A stretch of 51,135 bases of DNA from Planctomycetota bacterium (GCA_025459175.1 JALORC010000043.1:1-51135), one strand, 5' to 3'. Shown: positions 39,435 through 49,887, counted from the first letter of the stretch. A program made the numbers and translations. Notes: generated from the letters alone by a model not told the origin.

Positions 39435-40070
39435 TCAGCGACCGCTGGTCCGCCGGGTGTCGACCAGCGACCGCAGCTGCGAGCGAACCGACAAGCCGTT
39501 GCTGCGCAGCACGCGCCGCTGCGAGCCGCGGCCGGCATCGAGCTCCGGGAAGCGTTCGGCGACGAACTCCCGTTCGGCATCGGCATCCTCGAGCCGCTGC
39601 CACGACTCGCTGCCGAGCGGCCGGATCGCCCACGGCAGGCTCGAAACGGGACGCTCCGCGGCGTCGGCGGCGCCGTTCGTCGACAGCGCGCTGCGCTGCC
39701 ACACCGAGTCGCCGGCGCCCCCACCGGCACCGCCGACCAGGAACCCGACCCCGACCAGCAGCATGGCCGCCGCGGCCGCCGCCACCGGTCGCCACCGTGC
39801 ACGACGCCGGCGCCCGGGCTCGGCGCCAGCGACCGCGCTCATCACCGAGCGCTGCAGGTCGGCGAACAATGGCTCTTCGACGCCGGGCACCGGGGCCGCC
39901 GCAATCTGCTGCAGCGCCGCGCGGGCCTGCTGCAGGCCGGCCGCTTGGTTGCGGCACGGCATGCAACCGAGCAGATGCTGGCGCACCCGTTCGAACTCGG
40001 CGGTGGACAGATCGTCGCCGACGAACCAGGGCAGCAGGCTGCGCGCCGTGTCACAGTCGGACCGGGTCAC
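39435..40070 (-). CDS. Membrane-spanning zinc-finger anti-sigma factor
   Basis: A 211-residue protein with an N-terminal ZAS/zf-HC2 domain: Cys6 followed by HLLGCMPC (H-x3-C-x2-C, residues 32-39), the zinc motif that holds ECF sigma factors. A basic stretch (RRRRARWRP) precedes a single membrane helix (about 95-118), and the remaining 90 residues lie outside the cytoplasm. The GTG start overlaps the sigma factor stop (GTGA), the classic arrangement for a sigma factor and its own inhibitor. The extracytoplasmic part is Ala/Arg/Ser-rich and has no recognised sensor fold. Confidence 0.85.
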   Translation of the reverse strand: MTRSDCDTARSLLPWFVGDDLSTAEFERVRQHLLGCMPCRNQAAGLQQARAALQQIAAAPVPGVEEPLFADLQRSVMSAVAGAEPGRRRRARWRPVAAAAAAMLLVGVGFLVGGAGGGAGDSVWQRSALSTNGAADAAERPVSSLPWAIRPLGSESWQRLEDADAEREFVAERFPELDAGRGSQRRVLRSNGLSVRSQLRSLVDTRRTSGR

Positions 40071-40744
40071 GGCTCGTTCCGCCCCTGCAGGCGCTCCCAG
40101 TGGTCGCGGAACATCTGGCGACCGCGGTGCAGGCGCCAACGCGCGGTCGCATGGGTGACGCGCAGGATCGGCGCGATCTCACGGCAGCTGAGGCCGTGGA
40201 TGTCGCGCAGCACCAGCACGGCGCGGAACTTGGCGTCGAGGCGATCGAGCACCGCCCACACCGCCTTGCCCTCCTCGCGCTGCTCGAGCTCGCGTTCCCC
40301 TTCGACCTCGCGCCCGTCGGGCAGGCCGCCGAGGATGTCGTCGAGGCTGCTGGCCCGACTGCTGCGCAGCTTGCGCAGGCTGTCGATCGCGAGGTTCATC
40401 ACGATGCGATAGAACCACGTGTAGAAGCTGCGGCCGAAGTCGTACGACGCCAGCGAGCGGAACAGGCGCACGAACGACTCCTGGGCGACGTCGCGCGCAT
40501 CCTCGACCCGCCCCACCACGTGGTAGGCGATCCAGAAGGCCCGCTTCTGGTAGCGGGCGACCAGCGCCGCGAACGGGTCTTCCTGTCCGGCGAGGGTGCG
40601 CCGCACCAGCTCGGCGTCCGACATCGCGGCGTCCCCGGCCAGCGCCTCGACCCCGGCGGGCAGGCCACCGGGCAGGCCGTTCCAGGCAGCGGCCGCGGGG
40701 CGAGCGGCAGCGGGGGTCCGCGACAGCGATGGGATCGGGGTCAT
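40067..40744 (-). CDS. ECF-type RNA polymerase sigma factor
   Basis: A sigma-70 family ECF factor. Region 2 is SDAELVRRTLAGQEDPFAAL to ARDVAQESFVRLFRSL and NLAIDSLRKLR; region 4 is LDRLDAKFRAVLVLRDIHGL and SCREIAPILRVTHATARWRL, a helix-turn-helix that reads the -35 element. ATG at 40744 gives 225 residues with an Ala/Pro-rich N-terminal extension; ATG at 40624 (MSDAELV) gives the usual 185-residue core and may be the real start. The coupled anti-sigma gene follows. Autoregulation is typical of such pairs, but I cannot identify the target promoter. Confidence 0.88.
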   Translation of the reverse strand: MTPIPSLSRTPAAARPAAAAWNGLPGGLPAGVEALAGDAAMSDAELVRRTLAGQEDPFAALVARYQKRAFWIAYHVVGRVEDARDVAQESFVRLFRSLASYDFGRSFYTWFYRIVMNLAIDSLRKLRSSRASSLDDILGGLPDGREVEGERELEQREEGKAVWAVLDRLDAKFRAVLVLRDIHGLSCREIAPILRVTHATARWRLHRGRQMFRDHWERLQGRNEP

Positions 40745-40913
40745 GAGCGGCGTGGGTAGGGTAGCCGAACGGAGGCCAGCGTGGCGGCTCGCAATACGGG
40801 GCCCGCCGGGCGGTTGCTGGCGGGGGCGGACGAAATCCTCCAAACGGGCGACGCGGCTGTGAGCTCCGCGGGTCGGAGGTTCGCGCCGGATCGGCGGCGC
40901 GGACGGGCGTCGC

Positions 40914-43346
40914 CTACGGCATGGCCCCGATCGTCACCGCCAGCGCTCGTGTGGCCGTCACCGCCGAAAGCACGGCCCCAGCCCCGAGCTCGAACGCCAC
41001 CCACTGCTCGCGGTAGGTCTGCCCGATCAGCGTCGGCTGCGCCGGCACCGCCAGCGCCGACTCCGCAGCGCCGCCGAGCACCGGCAGCACCTCGAGCAGG
41101 TCGGGCGCGAGCCACAGCGTGCACCCCGGCTGCCCGCTCGGCAGCACGCTCGACAACGGAATTGCCGCGCTGGTCAGGGAGCGCGCCACCACCGCGAACG
41201 AAAGCGGCGGCAGTTCGCTACCGCGCGTGACGCCCGCCGCGCCGGCCACGGGCCAGACCGTTGCCTGCAAACGGTTGGCGCCGCCGCTGCCGGCGCACCC
41301 CGCGCCGACCGGCACCACTGCAGCGGGGCAACTCGAACGCAGCCGGGCGAACCGCGGCGCCGGATAGGCCATGAAGCCGCCGAGCAGCAGATCGCCCGCC
41401 GGATGCACGGCCACCGTCGTCACGAAGCCGCCGCTGTTCCAAGCCAGGTTTCGGTATGGCTCCCACTGTGCCCCGTTCCAGCGCGCGACCCCGCGCAGCG
41501 GCACCGTCCCGGAGCGCGTGAAGTTGCCGACCGCGAGCAGCGAACCGTCGGCCAACGCCGTCAACGACACCACGCCGCCAGTGATCGTCAGCCCCGCCCC
41601 CATCGGCTGCCAGACGGTGCCCACGCGCTGCACCGCGCCGGGCCCGGGGAACTGGAAGTCACCGCCGACGACGAGGTCCCCGTTCGCCAGCTCGAGGATC
41701 GAAGAAGCCAGACCAGTGTTGATCTGCCCGTTCGGGTCGAGCGCGACCCAGCCGGTGCCGGTCCAGCGCGCGACGCTGCCGATCGTCGACGGGAACGCCC
41801 AGTAGCCGCACGCGAGCAGCGAACCATCGCGTGCGAAGGTCGCGCCGAGCGGCGCCCCGGGGCTGCTGGCCCCGGTGCCCTGCCAGCCGGTCGCCGTGCG
41901 CAGCGAGATCGTCGTGCCGACGACCGCCAGTTGATCGCGGCGGCCGACGACGAACCGCCCGTAGGGCGCGCCGGGCAACACGCTCCATGCGGTTCCGTCG
42001 AATCGCCATACCGCCGACGGCTGGACCGCAGCGTAGAGCGTGCCGTCGCCGAGCGCGGCCAGCGACGTGACCGCCGCCCCGAAGCCCGCACCGACCTGGC
42101 TCCACGTCGAACCGTCGAACTTCGCCACCCGCTGGATCGGCACACCACCGATGCTCGTGAAGTTGCCGCCGACGTAGACCTCACCGTCGGGACCTGCCAC
42201 GACCGTGTTCACCGGGCCATCGAAGAGGGGCGAGTCCCCCGACCAGGCCGTGCCATCCCACTTCGCGATGGAGGTCGCCGGTACACCGCCGATCACGGCG
42301 AAGGCACCGCCGAACAAGAACTGCTCGGCCGGTGCCCCGGGGATCGGTACGAACGTCATCGCCACCCCGCTCGTGGTGGTGCCGAGCGTGGTCCAGACCC
42401 CGGCACGCAGACGCCGGACCTCACCGCTGGCGATGCCCCGCGTGCCATGGATCAGATCGCCGTTGGCGAGCTCCTTCATCGCCACCGGCACTCCCGCCGG
42501 CACCACGACCGGCGTCCAGAACACGCCGTTCCACACGAACAGGAAGTCCGCGAAGTCGGAGCCAGCGACCGCGAGGCCGCCGGCATACGGCGCCATCACC
42601 CGGGCCACCCCGAGGAAGGTGAGGGGCAAGGCCGGCGACGACCAGGACACGCCGTCCCACCGCGCGATCTGGTTGGTGGCCACGCCGCCGGCGTCAGTAA
42701 AGCCACCGATCGCGAACAGATCCCCGTTCCACCAGCACAGACTGCGCACCCCGGGCAAGACCAGCGAGTTGGTGCCGATCGGCGTCAATCCCGGGCCGAG
42801 CGGCGACCACCCACTGGCGTCCCAACGCGCGACGAGGCTCGCCGGGAGGGATCCGGCCTGAGAGAACGTGCCGCCGACGTAGATCTCCCCGGTGGGAGCC
42901 ACCGCGATCGATTCGACGCCGCCGCCGGCCACACCGCCGCCGAGCGGCTGCCAGGCAGTGCCGCTCCACAACGCGACGCCATTCAAGGCCGGGCCGCCGC
43001 CGGAGCCGAAGGAGCCGCCTGCGAGCAGCGAGCCACCCGGCAGCACCGCGAGCGCGCGCACCGGACCATCGAGACCGAGGCCGAGCGCGGTCCACACTCC
43101 GGTGACCGGCTCGTAGCAGATCACGTTCGCGGTAGCGATTCCCCCGGCCCCGGTGAAGAGACCACCCAACACCACCTGCGGTGGCGCCCCACCCGGACCG
43201 TCCGCATCCCATTCGACCGAGCAGAGCACCTCACCCTGGACCCGGAAGCCGGGCGCCAAGTCCCACTGCGATGCGCATTGCGCCAGCAGCGAGGACACGG
43301 TAAGCCCGCAAGCGAACGTGGCGGTCAGCAGTTTGGACGTCGACAT
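40914..43346 (-). CDS. Secreted beta-propeller (kelch/delta-60-like) protein with planctomycete-type C-terminal domain
   Basis: An 810-residue secreted protein. Residues 1-22 are a signal peptide (LLTATFACGLTVSSLLAQC). Residues 30-650 are repeats of about 45-60 residues of the form LADGSLLAVGNFTRSG, then VARWNGAQWEP, i.e. Gly-Gly-x-Phe/Trp-Asp-Gly motifs like delta-60/kelch propeller blades. The C-terminal 130 residues start VPVGAGCAGSGGANRL and end in a beta-rich region without hydrophobic anchor. I recall a Cys/Gly-rich opening of this kind ending planctomycete exported proteins, where a surface or sorting function is suspected. The leader is short and there is no obvious operon partner. 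Ligand unknown. Confidence 0.72.
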   Translation of the reverse strand: MSTSKLLTATFACGLTVSSLLAQCASQWDLAPGFRVQGEVLCSVEWDADGPGGAPPQVVLGGLFTGAGGIATANVICYEPVTGVWTALGLGLDGPVRALAVLPGGSLLAGGSFGSGGGPALNGVALWSGTAWQPLGGGVAGGGVESIAVAPTGEIYVGGTFSQAGSLPASLVARWDASGWSPLGPGLTPIGTNSLVLPGVRSLCWWNGDLFAIGGFTDAGGVATNQIARWDGVSWSSPALPLTFLGVARVMAPYAGGLAVAGSDFADFLFVWNGVFWTPVVVPAGVPVAMKELANGDLIHGTRGIASGEVRRLRAGVWTTLGTTTSGVAMTFVPIPGAPAEQFLFGGAFAVIGGVPATSIAKWDGTAWSGDSPLFDGPVNTVVAGPDGEVYVGGNFTSIGGVPIQRVAKFDGSTWSQVGAGFGAAVTSLAALGDGTLYAAVQPSAVWRFDGTAWSVLPGAPYGRFVVGRRDQLAVVGTTISLRTATGWQGTGASSPGAPLGATFARDGSLLACGYWAFPSTIGSVARWTGTGWVALDPNGQINTGLASSILELANGDLVVGGDFQFPGPGAVQRVGTVWQPMGAGLTITGGVVSLTALADGSLLAVGNFTRSGTVPLRGVARWNGAQWEPYRNLAWNSGGFVTTVAVHPAGDLLLGGFMAYPAPRFARLRSSCPAAVVPVGAGCAGSGGANRLQATVWPVAGAAGVTRGSELPPLSFAVVARSLTSAAIPLSSVLPSGQPGCTLWLAPDLLEVLPVLGGAAESALAVPAQPTLIGQTYREQWVAFELGAGAVLSAVTATRALAVTIGAMP

Positions 43347-43510
43347 CGTGGACTCTCAAAAGGGCAAGGCGCAACCGAGAGGCAACCGCAATCGAGCGAT
43401 CGCTCGACGGGTCGGAGGCGCTGTAGCACAGGCATAGCACCGGCGCCGAGCCTGGCAACTGCCCGCCGACCGCCAGCGAGAACGTCGCCGGGGCTCGCCG
43501 ACGAGCCGGA

Positions 43511-44863
43511 TCAGAACCGGAGCACGAGGTCGAGTGCGAACAGCAGCTGCTGCCGTGCCGTGCCGTCGTCGAACGGCAGCAAACCCCCGCTGCGGGCACC
43601 GTCGAACCAGTCGAACATCGCGGCGGGCCGGACCATCACGTTCGCATGCGGCCGCCACTGCGGCCCGAACATCAAGCGATGGAAGCTGCCCCGGAACGGC
43701 CCGCGCCCGAACGAGCGGCCATCGGGCGCCCCGAACGACGGCGCGGCACCGACCACCCGGGCGCCGTCCTCGTCGCGGAACCACTCATGGCCTGCACCCC
43801 ACCGCCAGCTGCCGGCCCCGAGGAACAGGAACTGATTGAGCCCGTACCATTCGGCGTCCTCACTGCGGTCCCCGGGTCCGGTCGCCGGCAGCGCACTGTG
43901 CTGGAACCCGAAGTCGGTGTGCACGACCCACTGCACGTCGCTGGCGAGCGGCAGCGTGTAGACCAGCGACTGCAGATAGCGTGACGTGCGCCCGGTAGCG
44001 GGCAGGTCCGGCTCGAGGCTCCAGATGCCGAACCATGCGAGGCTGTCGCCGGCCGTGGCCGCTCCCGACCAGTTCAACAGGCCGATCGCGCCAACGTGCC
44101 GGTTCCAAGCGTTGTCGACGAGGCCGGCGCGGCTCGAGTTCCAGTCGGCGGTGCTGTCCCAACCGTTCACGGCGCCACCACCGACCTGCAGATCCTCGCC
44201 CAATGCCACGGTGGTCAGGAAGCCGGTGTGCGTGAAGGGCTCGCCGTACTCGAACGTGTACGGCAGCACCGGGAAGAAGTTGTTCGGGTCGGCCGTGCCC
44301 ACGGTGACGTAGCCGACCGGGGACACGAAGTGGCCGAGCTTCGTGCGCGTGCCAGCAGTCGCCACCTCGACGAACGCGTTGGGCAGCGCGAGCCCGTACT
44401 CGTCGTCGTCGTTCCAGTGGCTCTCGAGCCCGGCGCTCGACACGAAGCGGTGGTTGCTGCCCCACAGCAGATCGGCGCGGGCCCCGAACGCGACCCCGCT
44501 CGACGGCATCGCGGCATCGTGCCGCAACGATGCGTACAGCTCGGTGAACTGATAGCCGTCGCGATCGAGCCAGGTGACCGGCCCGTTCCAACCGTCGCGC
44601 GGCTGATCGACGTTGTAGGTGAAGCTCTGCGCCAGCCAGCCCTGCAGGTTCCAACCGGACGGATCGCCGGTGAGCAGCCGCCACGCAGGGACGTCCGGCT
44701 CCGGCTCGATCGCCGCTTCGGCGTCGATCGCGTCTCGCAGTTGCTGCAGCTCGGACCGGATCCGCTGCAACTCGCGAGCGGCGAGTGCGAGCGGATCCGC
44801 AGCGGCGGCGGGCGGATCCTGGGCCCTGGCGGCAGCGGCGAGCAGCGCCAGCAAGAACGGCAT
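43511..44863 (-). CDS. Outer-membrane beta-barrel porin (BBP2-like)
   Basis: A 450-residue protein. ATG at 44863 gives a signal peptide (MPFLLALLAAAARAQ). A short coiled-coil (LALAARELQRIRSELQQLRD) is followed by beta-strands of alternating polarity rich in Trp/Tyr/Gly/Asp. The sequence resembles the BBP2 porin family of planctomycetes and others: NLQGWLAQSFTYNVDQPRDG, FGARADLLWGSNHRF, GHFVSPVGYVTVG, FTHTGFLTTVALG. The C-terminus ends LDLVLRF, with the terminal Phe expected for BAM-assembled barrels. It probably conducts small solutes across the outer membrane. Confidence 0.8.
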   Translation of the reverse strand: MPFLLALLAAAARAQDPPAAAADPLALAARELQRIRSELQQLRDAIDAEAAIEPEPDVPAWRLLTGDPSGWNLQGWLAQSFTYNVDQPRDGWNGPVTWLDRDGYQFTELYASLRHDAAMPSSGVAFGARADLLWGSNHRFVSSAGLESHWNDDDEYGLALPNAFVEVATAGTRTKLGHFVSPVGYVTVGTADPNNFFPVLPYTFEYGEPFTHTGFLTTVALGEDLQVGGGAVNGWDSTADWNSSRAGLVDNAWNRHVGAIGLLNWSGAATAGDSLAWFGIWSLEPDLPATGRTSRYLQSLVYTLPLASDVQWVVHTDFGFQHSALPATGPGDRSEDAEWYGLNQFLFLGAGSWRWGAGHEWFRDEDGARVVGAAPSFGAPDGRSFGRGPFRGSFHRLMFGPQWRPHANVMVRPAAMFDWFDGARSGGLLPFDDGTARQQLLFALDLVLRF

Positions 44864-45096
44864 GGAGACGAGTGGAGACAAAGGCGAAGGAGGTTCTCCC
44901 GCACGCTCGACGCCGCACCGCAGTTCGTCAAGCCACCGCGGTTGCCCCGGTGGCGGCGGCCCGCAGCGAATCCACGATGGCATCGGCACCACGACACGCG
45001 ATCGACGTCGGGAGCTGGCGAGGCGAACACGCGGTTCGAGAGGCGCGCGGTCGGTGGCGACGCAGTCGCCGGCAAGGCCTCGCCCGCTGGCCCGCG
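44864..45096. other. Intergenic stretch with no recognised feature
   Basis: These 233 bases lie between the DUF2199-type gene and the porin gene, which read in the same direction. No convincing frame, terminator or promoter was found. Confidence 0.5.
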
Positions 45097-45636
45097 CTAT
45101 GCCATGACATCGTGCAACCAGCGCTGCACGACCGCGCGGGTCACGCCTTCCACCTGCTCGCGAACCAACGGATGGTCCTGGTCACGATCCAACACGAAGT
45201 GCGGTCGCGTAGTCGGACCGGTCAGACGCACCGCACCGCGCAGCCCTTTCGTGGCGAGGTAGCCCGGCAGCGCATTGGCCAACCGTCCCGCGAACGCAGG
45301 CTGCTCTGCTTGCCGCGGATCACTCCATCGATCCCTGACCATCCGGTAGTCGGCCACGGCGATCTCGACCCAGATGCCCCAAGCACAGTCGCGGTCCCGG
45401 TCGACGACGAACTGCATCACACAACGCAGGTAGTATTGCCGCACCGAATCGTCGAGGGTGCGCACACAGACCGTGTCGCTGCCGCGCAGCGTCCGGACCT
45501 CTCGCTCGGCGACGGGCACCGCCAGGTAGTCGTCCGGGAGCCCGAGCGCGGGCTCGAAATCCTCGAGCGCATGGTGCTGACCACAGATCGAGCACACTGC
45601 ATCGCTCGGCGGTGATGGGGTGAGGTCCGGATTCAT
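45097..45636 (-). CDS. DUF2199-type protein with CxxC motif
   Basis: A 179-residue cytoplasmic protein with no signal peptide. The N-terminus holds a CxxC pair followed by histidines (CSICGQHHALEDFEPALG), and further blocks are PDDYLAVPVAER, YYLRCVMQFVV and ECF-unrelated CAWGIWVEIAVADY. The combination matches my memory of the DUF2199 family, a protein group of unknown function with an apparent zinc site. It stands alone, and its neighbours are the porin gene and the orphan gene on the same strand. No enzymatic role can be given. Confidence 0.7.
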   Translation of the reverse strand: MNPDLTPSPPSDAVCSICGQHHALEDFEPALGLPDDYLAVPVAEREVRTLRGSDTVCVRTLDDSVRQYYLRCVMQFVVDRDRDCAWGIWVEIAVADYRMVRDRWSDPRQAEQPAFAGRLANALPGYLATKGLRGAVRLTGPTTRPHFVLDRDQDHPLVREQVEGVTRAVVQRWLHDVMA

Positions 45637-45728
45637 CGGTGTGCGCAGCCCCGGCGTGAGTGCCGCCGTTCCGGCCGGGCATCAGGTTACTTCCCGACCG
45701 CGGTCACCGCGATCGCCGCGGCGCGACG

Positions 45729-46538
45729 TCATCGACCCCACCATCGTCGCACGTCACCGGCCGCGGCATCGTGCACCTCGGCGCACCGACACCACCACGA
45801 CTCGCCCGATCGACGCTGCAACTGCATGCGCAGCGTGCCCGCCGCGAACGTGCCGCGGTAGCGAGCGCACGCGGCGGCTGGTCGTCTGGCCAGCTCGACC
45901 GACTGCTGCAACAGCTGCAGCACCGACACCTGGCCGCCGTCGCGAGCCTCGATGAACACGGGCCCGAGCCCGGCAACCTCGACCTCGTGCCGCGCCGGAC
46001 CGCGCACAGCCGCTTCGGTCTGTCGTGCGACCACGAGCGCGCCGAGCGCTTCCAGTTCGTCACGGCAAACGCCGGCGCCGAAGAGTTGTTGCCCCGGGGC
46101 AGCGTCCGAGCAGCCGCGACTCACGGACCATGGCACCAGCAACCGATCCCCGCCGGCGTCGAACAGGAACTCCAGATCCCAGGCCGCACGACCCGCAGCC
46201 AGCAACGCGATTTGGCAGCGCCCCCACCGCGACCCCGAATCGCTGGTGAGCTGCAGGAACCCGCGACCATCGCGAGCGACGAGCCGCTGTTCCTGGCCGC
46301 GCGTGACCCGGGCGCCGCTGCGCACCACCAGCTCGATCCGTTCGGCGTCGTGCCCTGCTTCGGGGTCGAGCGCCTGCAACAGTTGCCGCAGCGTCGCATG
46401 TGCCTCGAACCGGTCGGCCGGGTCCTCGTAGTAGACGGCCGGGTCGACGACCCCCGATCGCCAGCGCCGATGCCGCGCCATGCGGGCGCGCAATCGGATG
46501 CGATCGAAGCGGGCAGGACCGTCGGGGCGGTCGTGCAT
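45729..46538 (-). CDS. Hypothetical protein, no recognised family
   Basis: A 269-residue protein that I cannot assign. It is mixed alpha/beta with no signal peptide or membrane segment. Visible regions are AHATLRQLLQALDPEAGHDA, ERIELVVRSGARVTRGQEQR, a beta-rich centre (GFLQLTSDSGSRWGRCQIAL, WDLEFLFDAGGDRLLVPWSV), and a Trp/Cys-rich end (GESWWCRCAEVHDAA). The third codon positions are strongly GC-biased in this frame, which supports coding on this strand over the long opposing frame. It lies 84 bases downstream of accA and 92 upstream of the DUF2199-type gene, so could be either an operon tail or independent. Confidence 0.5.
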   Translation of the reverse strand: MHDRPDGPARFDRIRLRARMARHRRWRSGVVDPAVYYEDPADRFEAHATLRQLLQALDPEAGHDAERIELVVRSGARVTRGQEQRLVARDGRGFLQLTSDSGSRWGRCQIALLAAGRAAWDLEFLFDAGGDRLLVPWSVSRGCSDAAPGQQLFGAGVCRDELEALGALVVARQTEAAVRGPARHEVEVAGLGPVFIEARDGGQVSVLQLLQQSVELARRPAAACARYRGTFAAGTLRMQLQRRSGESWWCRCAEVHDAAAGDVRRWWGR

Positions 46539-46622
46539 GAGTCAGCGACACGTCAACAGTGGTCCAGCCAGCCAGCCGCACCGGCGCCGCGAACGGCACG
46601 CGCGACGTTCACGCCCCGAGGC

Positions 46623-47606
46623 TCACGGGCGGACCGGCGTGCCCATGCGACGGAACTTGCGATACCGCTGATCCAGCAACTCCGGCAGCGGCAACGTGCG
46701 CAGCTCGCGCAGCCACTCGAGCAGCTGCTGCTTGACTCGCTCGACCGCCGCCTTCGGATCGCGGTGCGCGCCGCCGAGCGGCTCCTCGATCACCTTGTCG
46801 ACCAACCCGAGCCGCAGCAGATCCTTGCTGGTCAACTTCAGCGCATCGGCGGCCTCGGGCGCCTTGTCGCCGCTCTTCCACAGGATCGCCGCGCAACCTT
46901 CGGGCGAGATCACCGAGTAGTAGCTGTTCTCGAGCATCGCGATGCGATCGCCGACGCCGATGCCCAGCGCGCCTCCCGAACCACCTTCGCCGATCACCAG
47001 GCAGATGATCGGCACCTTGACGTCGAACATCTCGAGGATGTTGCGCGCGATCGCCGACGCCTGGCCGCGTTCCTCGGCGCCGATGCCGGGATAGGCGCCC
47101 GGCGTGTTGATGAACGTGATGATCGGCAGTTTCCACTTCTCGGCCATCCGCATCTTCTGCATCGCCTTGCGGTAGCCCTCCGGGTGCGCGCAGCCGAAGT
47201 TGCACGCGAGCCGGTCCTTGACCGTCTTGCCCTTGCGGTGGCCGACCAGCAGGAAGCGTTCGCCGGCCATCGTCGCCAACCCGGTGACGATGGCGCGGTC
47301 GTCGCCGAACACCCGGTCGCCGTGCAGTTCGACGAAGTCGTCGAGCATCAGCTGGATGTAGTCGGACGTCATCGGCCGGTCGGCGTGACGGGCGACGTTG
47401 ACCCGTTCCCAGGGCGACAGCTGGCCGTAGACCTCGGCGGTCTGGCGCCGCAACCGATCCTCGAGCAGCTCGATCTCCCCGGCGAGCTCGAGATGCGAGC
47501 CCGAGTTCAACTTGCGCAGCTCGTCGATCTTGGTCTGCAGATCCGACAGCGGCCGCTCGAAGGCGAGGCCATCCTGCACCGACGGTTTGGCGGTAGGTTC
47601 GGTCAT
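46623..47606 (-). CDS. accA: Acetyl-CoA carboxylase carboxyltransferase subunit alpha
   Basis: A 327-residue AccA, which with AccD transfers CO2 from biotin to acetyl-CoA for fatty-acid synthesis. Key blocks are SPWERVNVARHADRP, ELHGDRVFGDDRAIVTGLA, INTPGAYPGIGAEERGQ, IGEGGSGGALGIGVGDRIAM and SPEGCAAILWK. ATG at 47606 is preferred because it gives MTEPTAKPSV and the normal length; a longer upstream frame is proline-rich and unlike AccA. Its start overlaps the stop of the 54-codon ORF (ATGA). accD, accB and accC are not in the window, so the placement beside an NtrC-type regulator is unusual. Confidence 0.93.
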   Translation of the reverse strand: MTEPTAKPSVQDGLAFERPLSDLQTKIDELRKLNSGSHLELAGEIELLEDRLRRQTAEVYGQLSPWERVNVARHADRPMTSDYIQLMLDDFVELHGDRVFGDDRAIVTGLATMAGERFLLVGHRKGKTVKDRLACNFGCAHPEGYRKAMQKMRMAEKWKLPIITFINTPGAYPGIGAEERGQASAIARNILEMFDVKVPIICLVIGEGGSGGALGIGVGDRIAMLENSYYSVISPEGCAAILWKSGDKAPEAADALKLTSKDLLRLGLVDKVIEEPLGGAHRDPKAAVERVKQQLLEWLRELRTLPLPELLDQRYRKFRRMGTPVRP

Positions 47607-47763
47607 GAGTGGGTCGGGAACTGTAGGGGGAGGGCCGTCGGGCATCCACCGCGGCCCGGCCGGCTTCGCGCCGAGCCGGGGGCGAAGATGGCGACGGCGG
47701 CAATGGCAGTGGTGCTGGCGGCGGCGCTGGTGGCGGCGCCGACGAGGGTGACGGCGAGGACGT

Positions 47764-47767
<4 letters not shown>
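47603..47767 (-). CDS. Putative 54-residue hydrophobic microprotein between ntrC-like gene and accA
   Basis: A small ORF that begins with GTG overlapping the NtrC-like stop (GTGA) and ends with TGA overlapping the accA ATG (ATGA). Residues 3-29 form one hydrophobic Ala/Val/Thr/Ile-rich helix (VLAVTLVGAATSAAASTTAI, then AAVAIFA). A polar tail ends CPTALPLQFPTHS with one Cys. Double overlap on both sides is what translational coupling would produce, and without the ORF the two genes would be separated by 157 bases. It is too short and low in complexity to be sure: an untranslated spacer that happens to be open is the alternative. Confidence 0.4.
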
Positions 47768-49116
<1,349 letters not shown>

Positions 49117-49143
49117 GGCTCACGCTCCGTCTTCATCGCACCG

Positions 49144-49887
49144 TCACGTTCCTGGCTCGTCGGCGTCCGACCGCGGGGCCGGCAACCGCAAGGTGAACTG
49201 AGTACCCTTGCCGACCTCGGACTGCAGCAGCAGCGCGCCGCCGTGCTCCTCGGCGACGCGGCGCACGGTCGGCAGACCGAGACCGGTGCCGGACTTCTTG
49301 GTGCTGAAGTAGGGCTCGAACACGCGCGGCTGCAGCTCCGGCGGGATCCCGGCCCCGCTGTCGGTGACGCGGATCAGCACCGCGTCGCCCTCGCGCACGG
49401 TCGACACCATCACCAGGCCACCGCGCGGCGTCGCTTCCTTCGCGTTGCGCAGCAGGTTGACGATCGCCGCCTGCAGGTGGTCCCAATCGGCCGGCACGGT
49501 GCCGACGTCGTGCCCCGGGTAGTAACGGAGCGACAGACCGGCGTCGCGCAGTTCGGGCTCGTGGAACTCGACCACCGCCTGCAAGCGCTCGTTGAGCGGC
49601 ACGGGCACCTGCTTGGGCTCCGGCGTGCGGGCGAAGCTGAGGAACTCCTCGAGGATCTTCTGCAGTCGCCGCACCTCGCTCTCGACCGTCGCCAGCCGCT
49701 TCTGGGTGCGCTTGTCGCGGGTGGTCTCCGGCTCGCGGAAGTCCTCGAGCACGAGCTGCAGGTTGAGGCCGATCGTGCTCAGCGGATTGCGCACCTCGTG
49801 CGCGAACCCGGCCAGCAGCGTGCCGAGCTGGGCCAACCGCTGGGTGCGGATGTGGGCCTGGCGTTCTTCGCGAGCGGGCGGGGACAT
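49144..49887 (-). CDS. Cytoplasmic sensor histidine kinase (NtrB-like)
   Basis: A compact 247-residue kinase without membrane segments or an N-terminal sensor domain. The H-box contains His30 (LLAGFAHEVRNPLSTIGLN). The ATP-binding domain follows with N-box (LQAAIVNLLRNAKEATPRGG), G1 (VTDSGAGIPPEL), F-box (FEPYFSTKK) and G2 (GTGLGLPTVRRVAEEHGG). The lack of a sensor domain suggests that a partner protein or its own amount sets activity, as in small NtrB-type kinases. It pairs with the NtrC-like regulator downstream. It is divergent from the YrdC-fusion gene (83 bases). Confidence 0.92.
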   Translation of the reverse strand: MSPPAREERQAHIRTQRLAQLGTLLAGFAHEVRNPLSTIGLNLQLVLEDFREPETTRDKRTQKRLATVESEVRRLQKILEEFLSFARTPEPKQVPVPLNERLQAVVEFHEPELRDAGLSLRYYPGHDVGTVPADWDHLQAAIVNLLRNAKEATPRGGLVMVSTVREGDAVLIRVTDSGAGIPPELQPRVFEPYFSTKKSGTGLGLPTVRRVAEEHGGALLLQSEVGKGTQFTLRLPAPRSDADEPGT

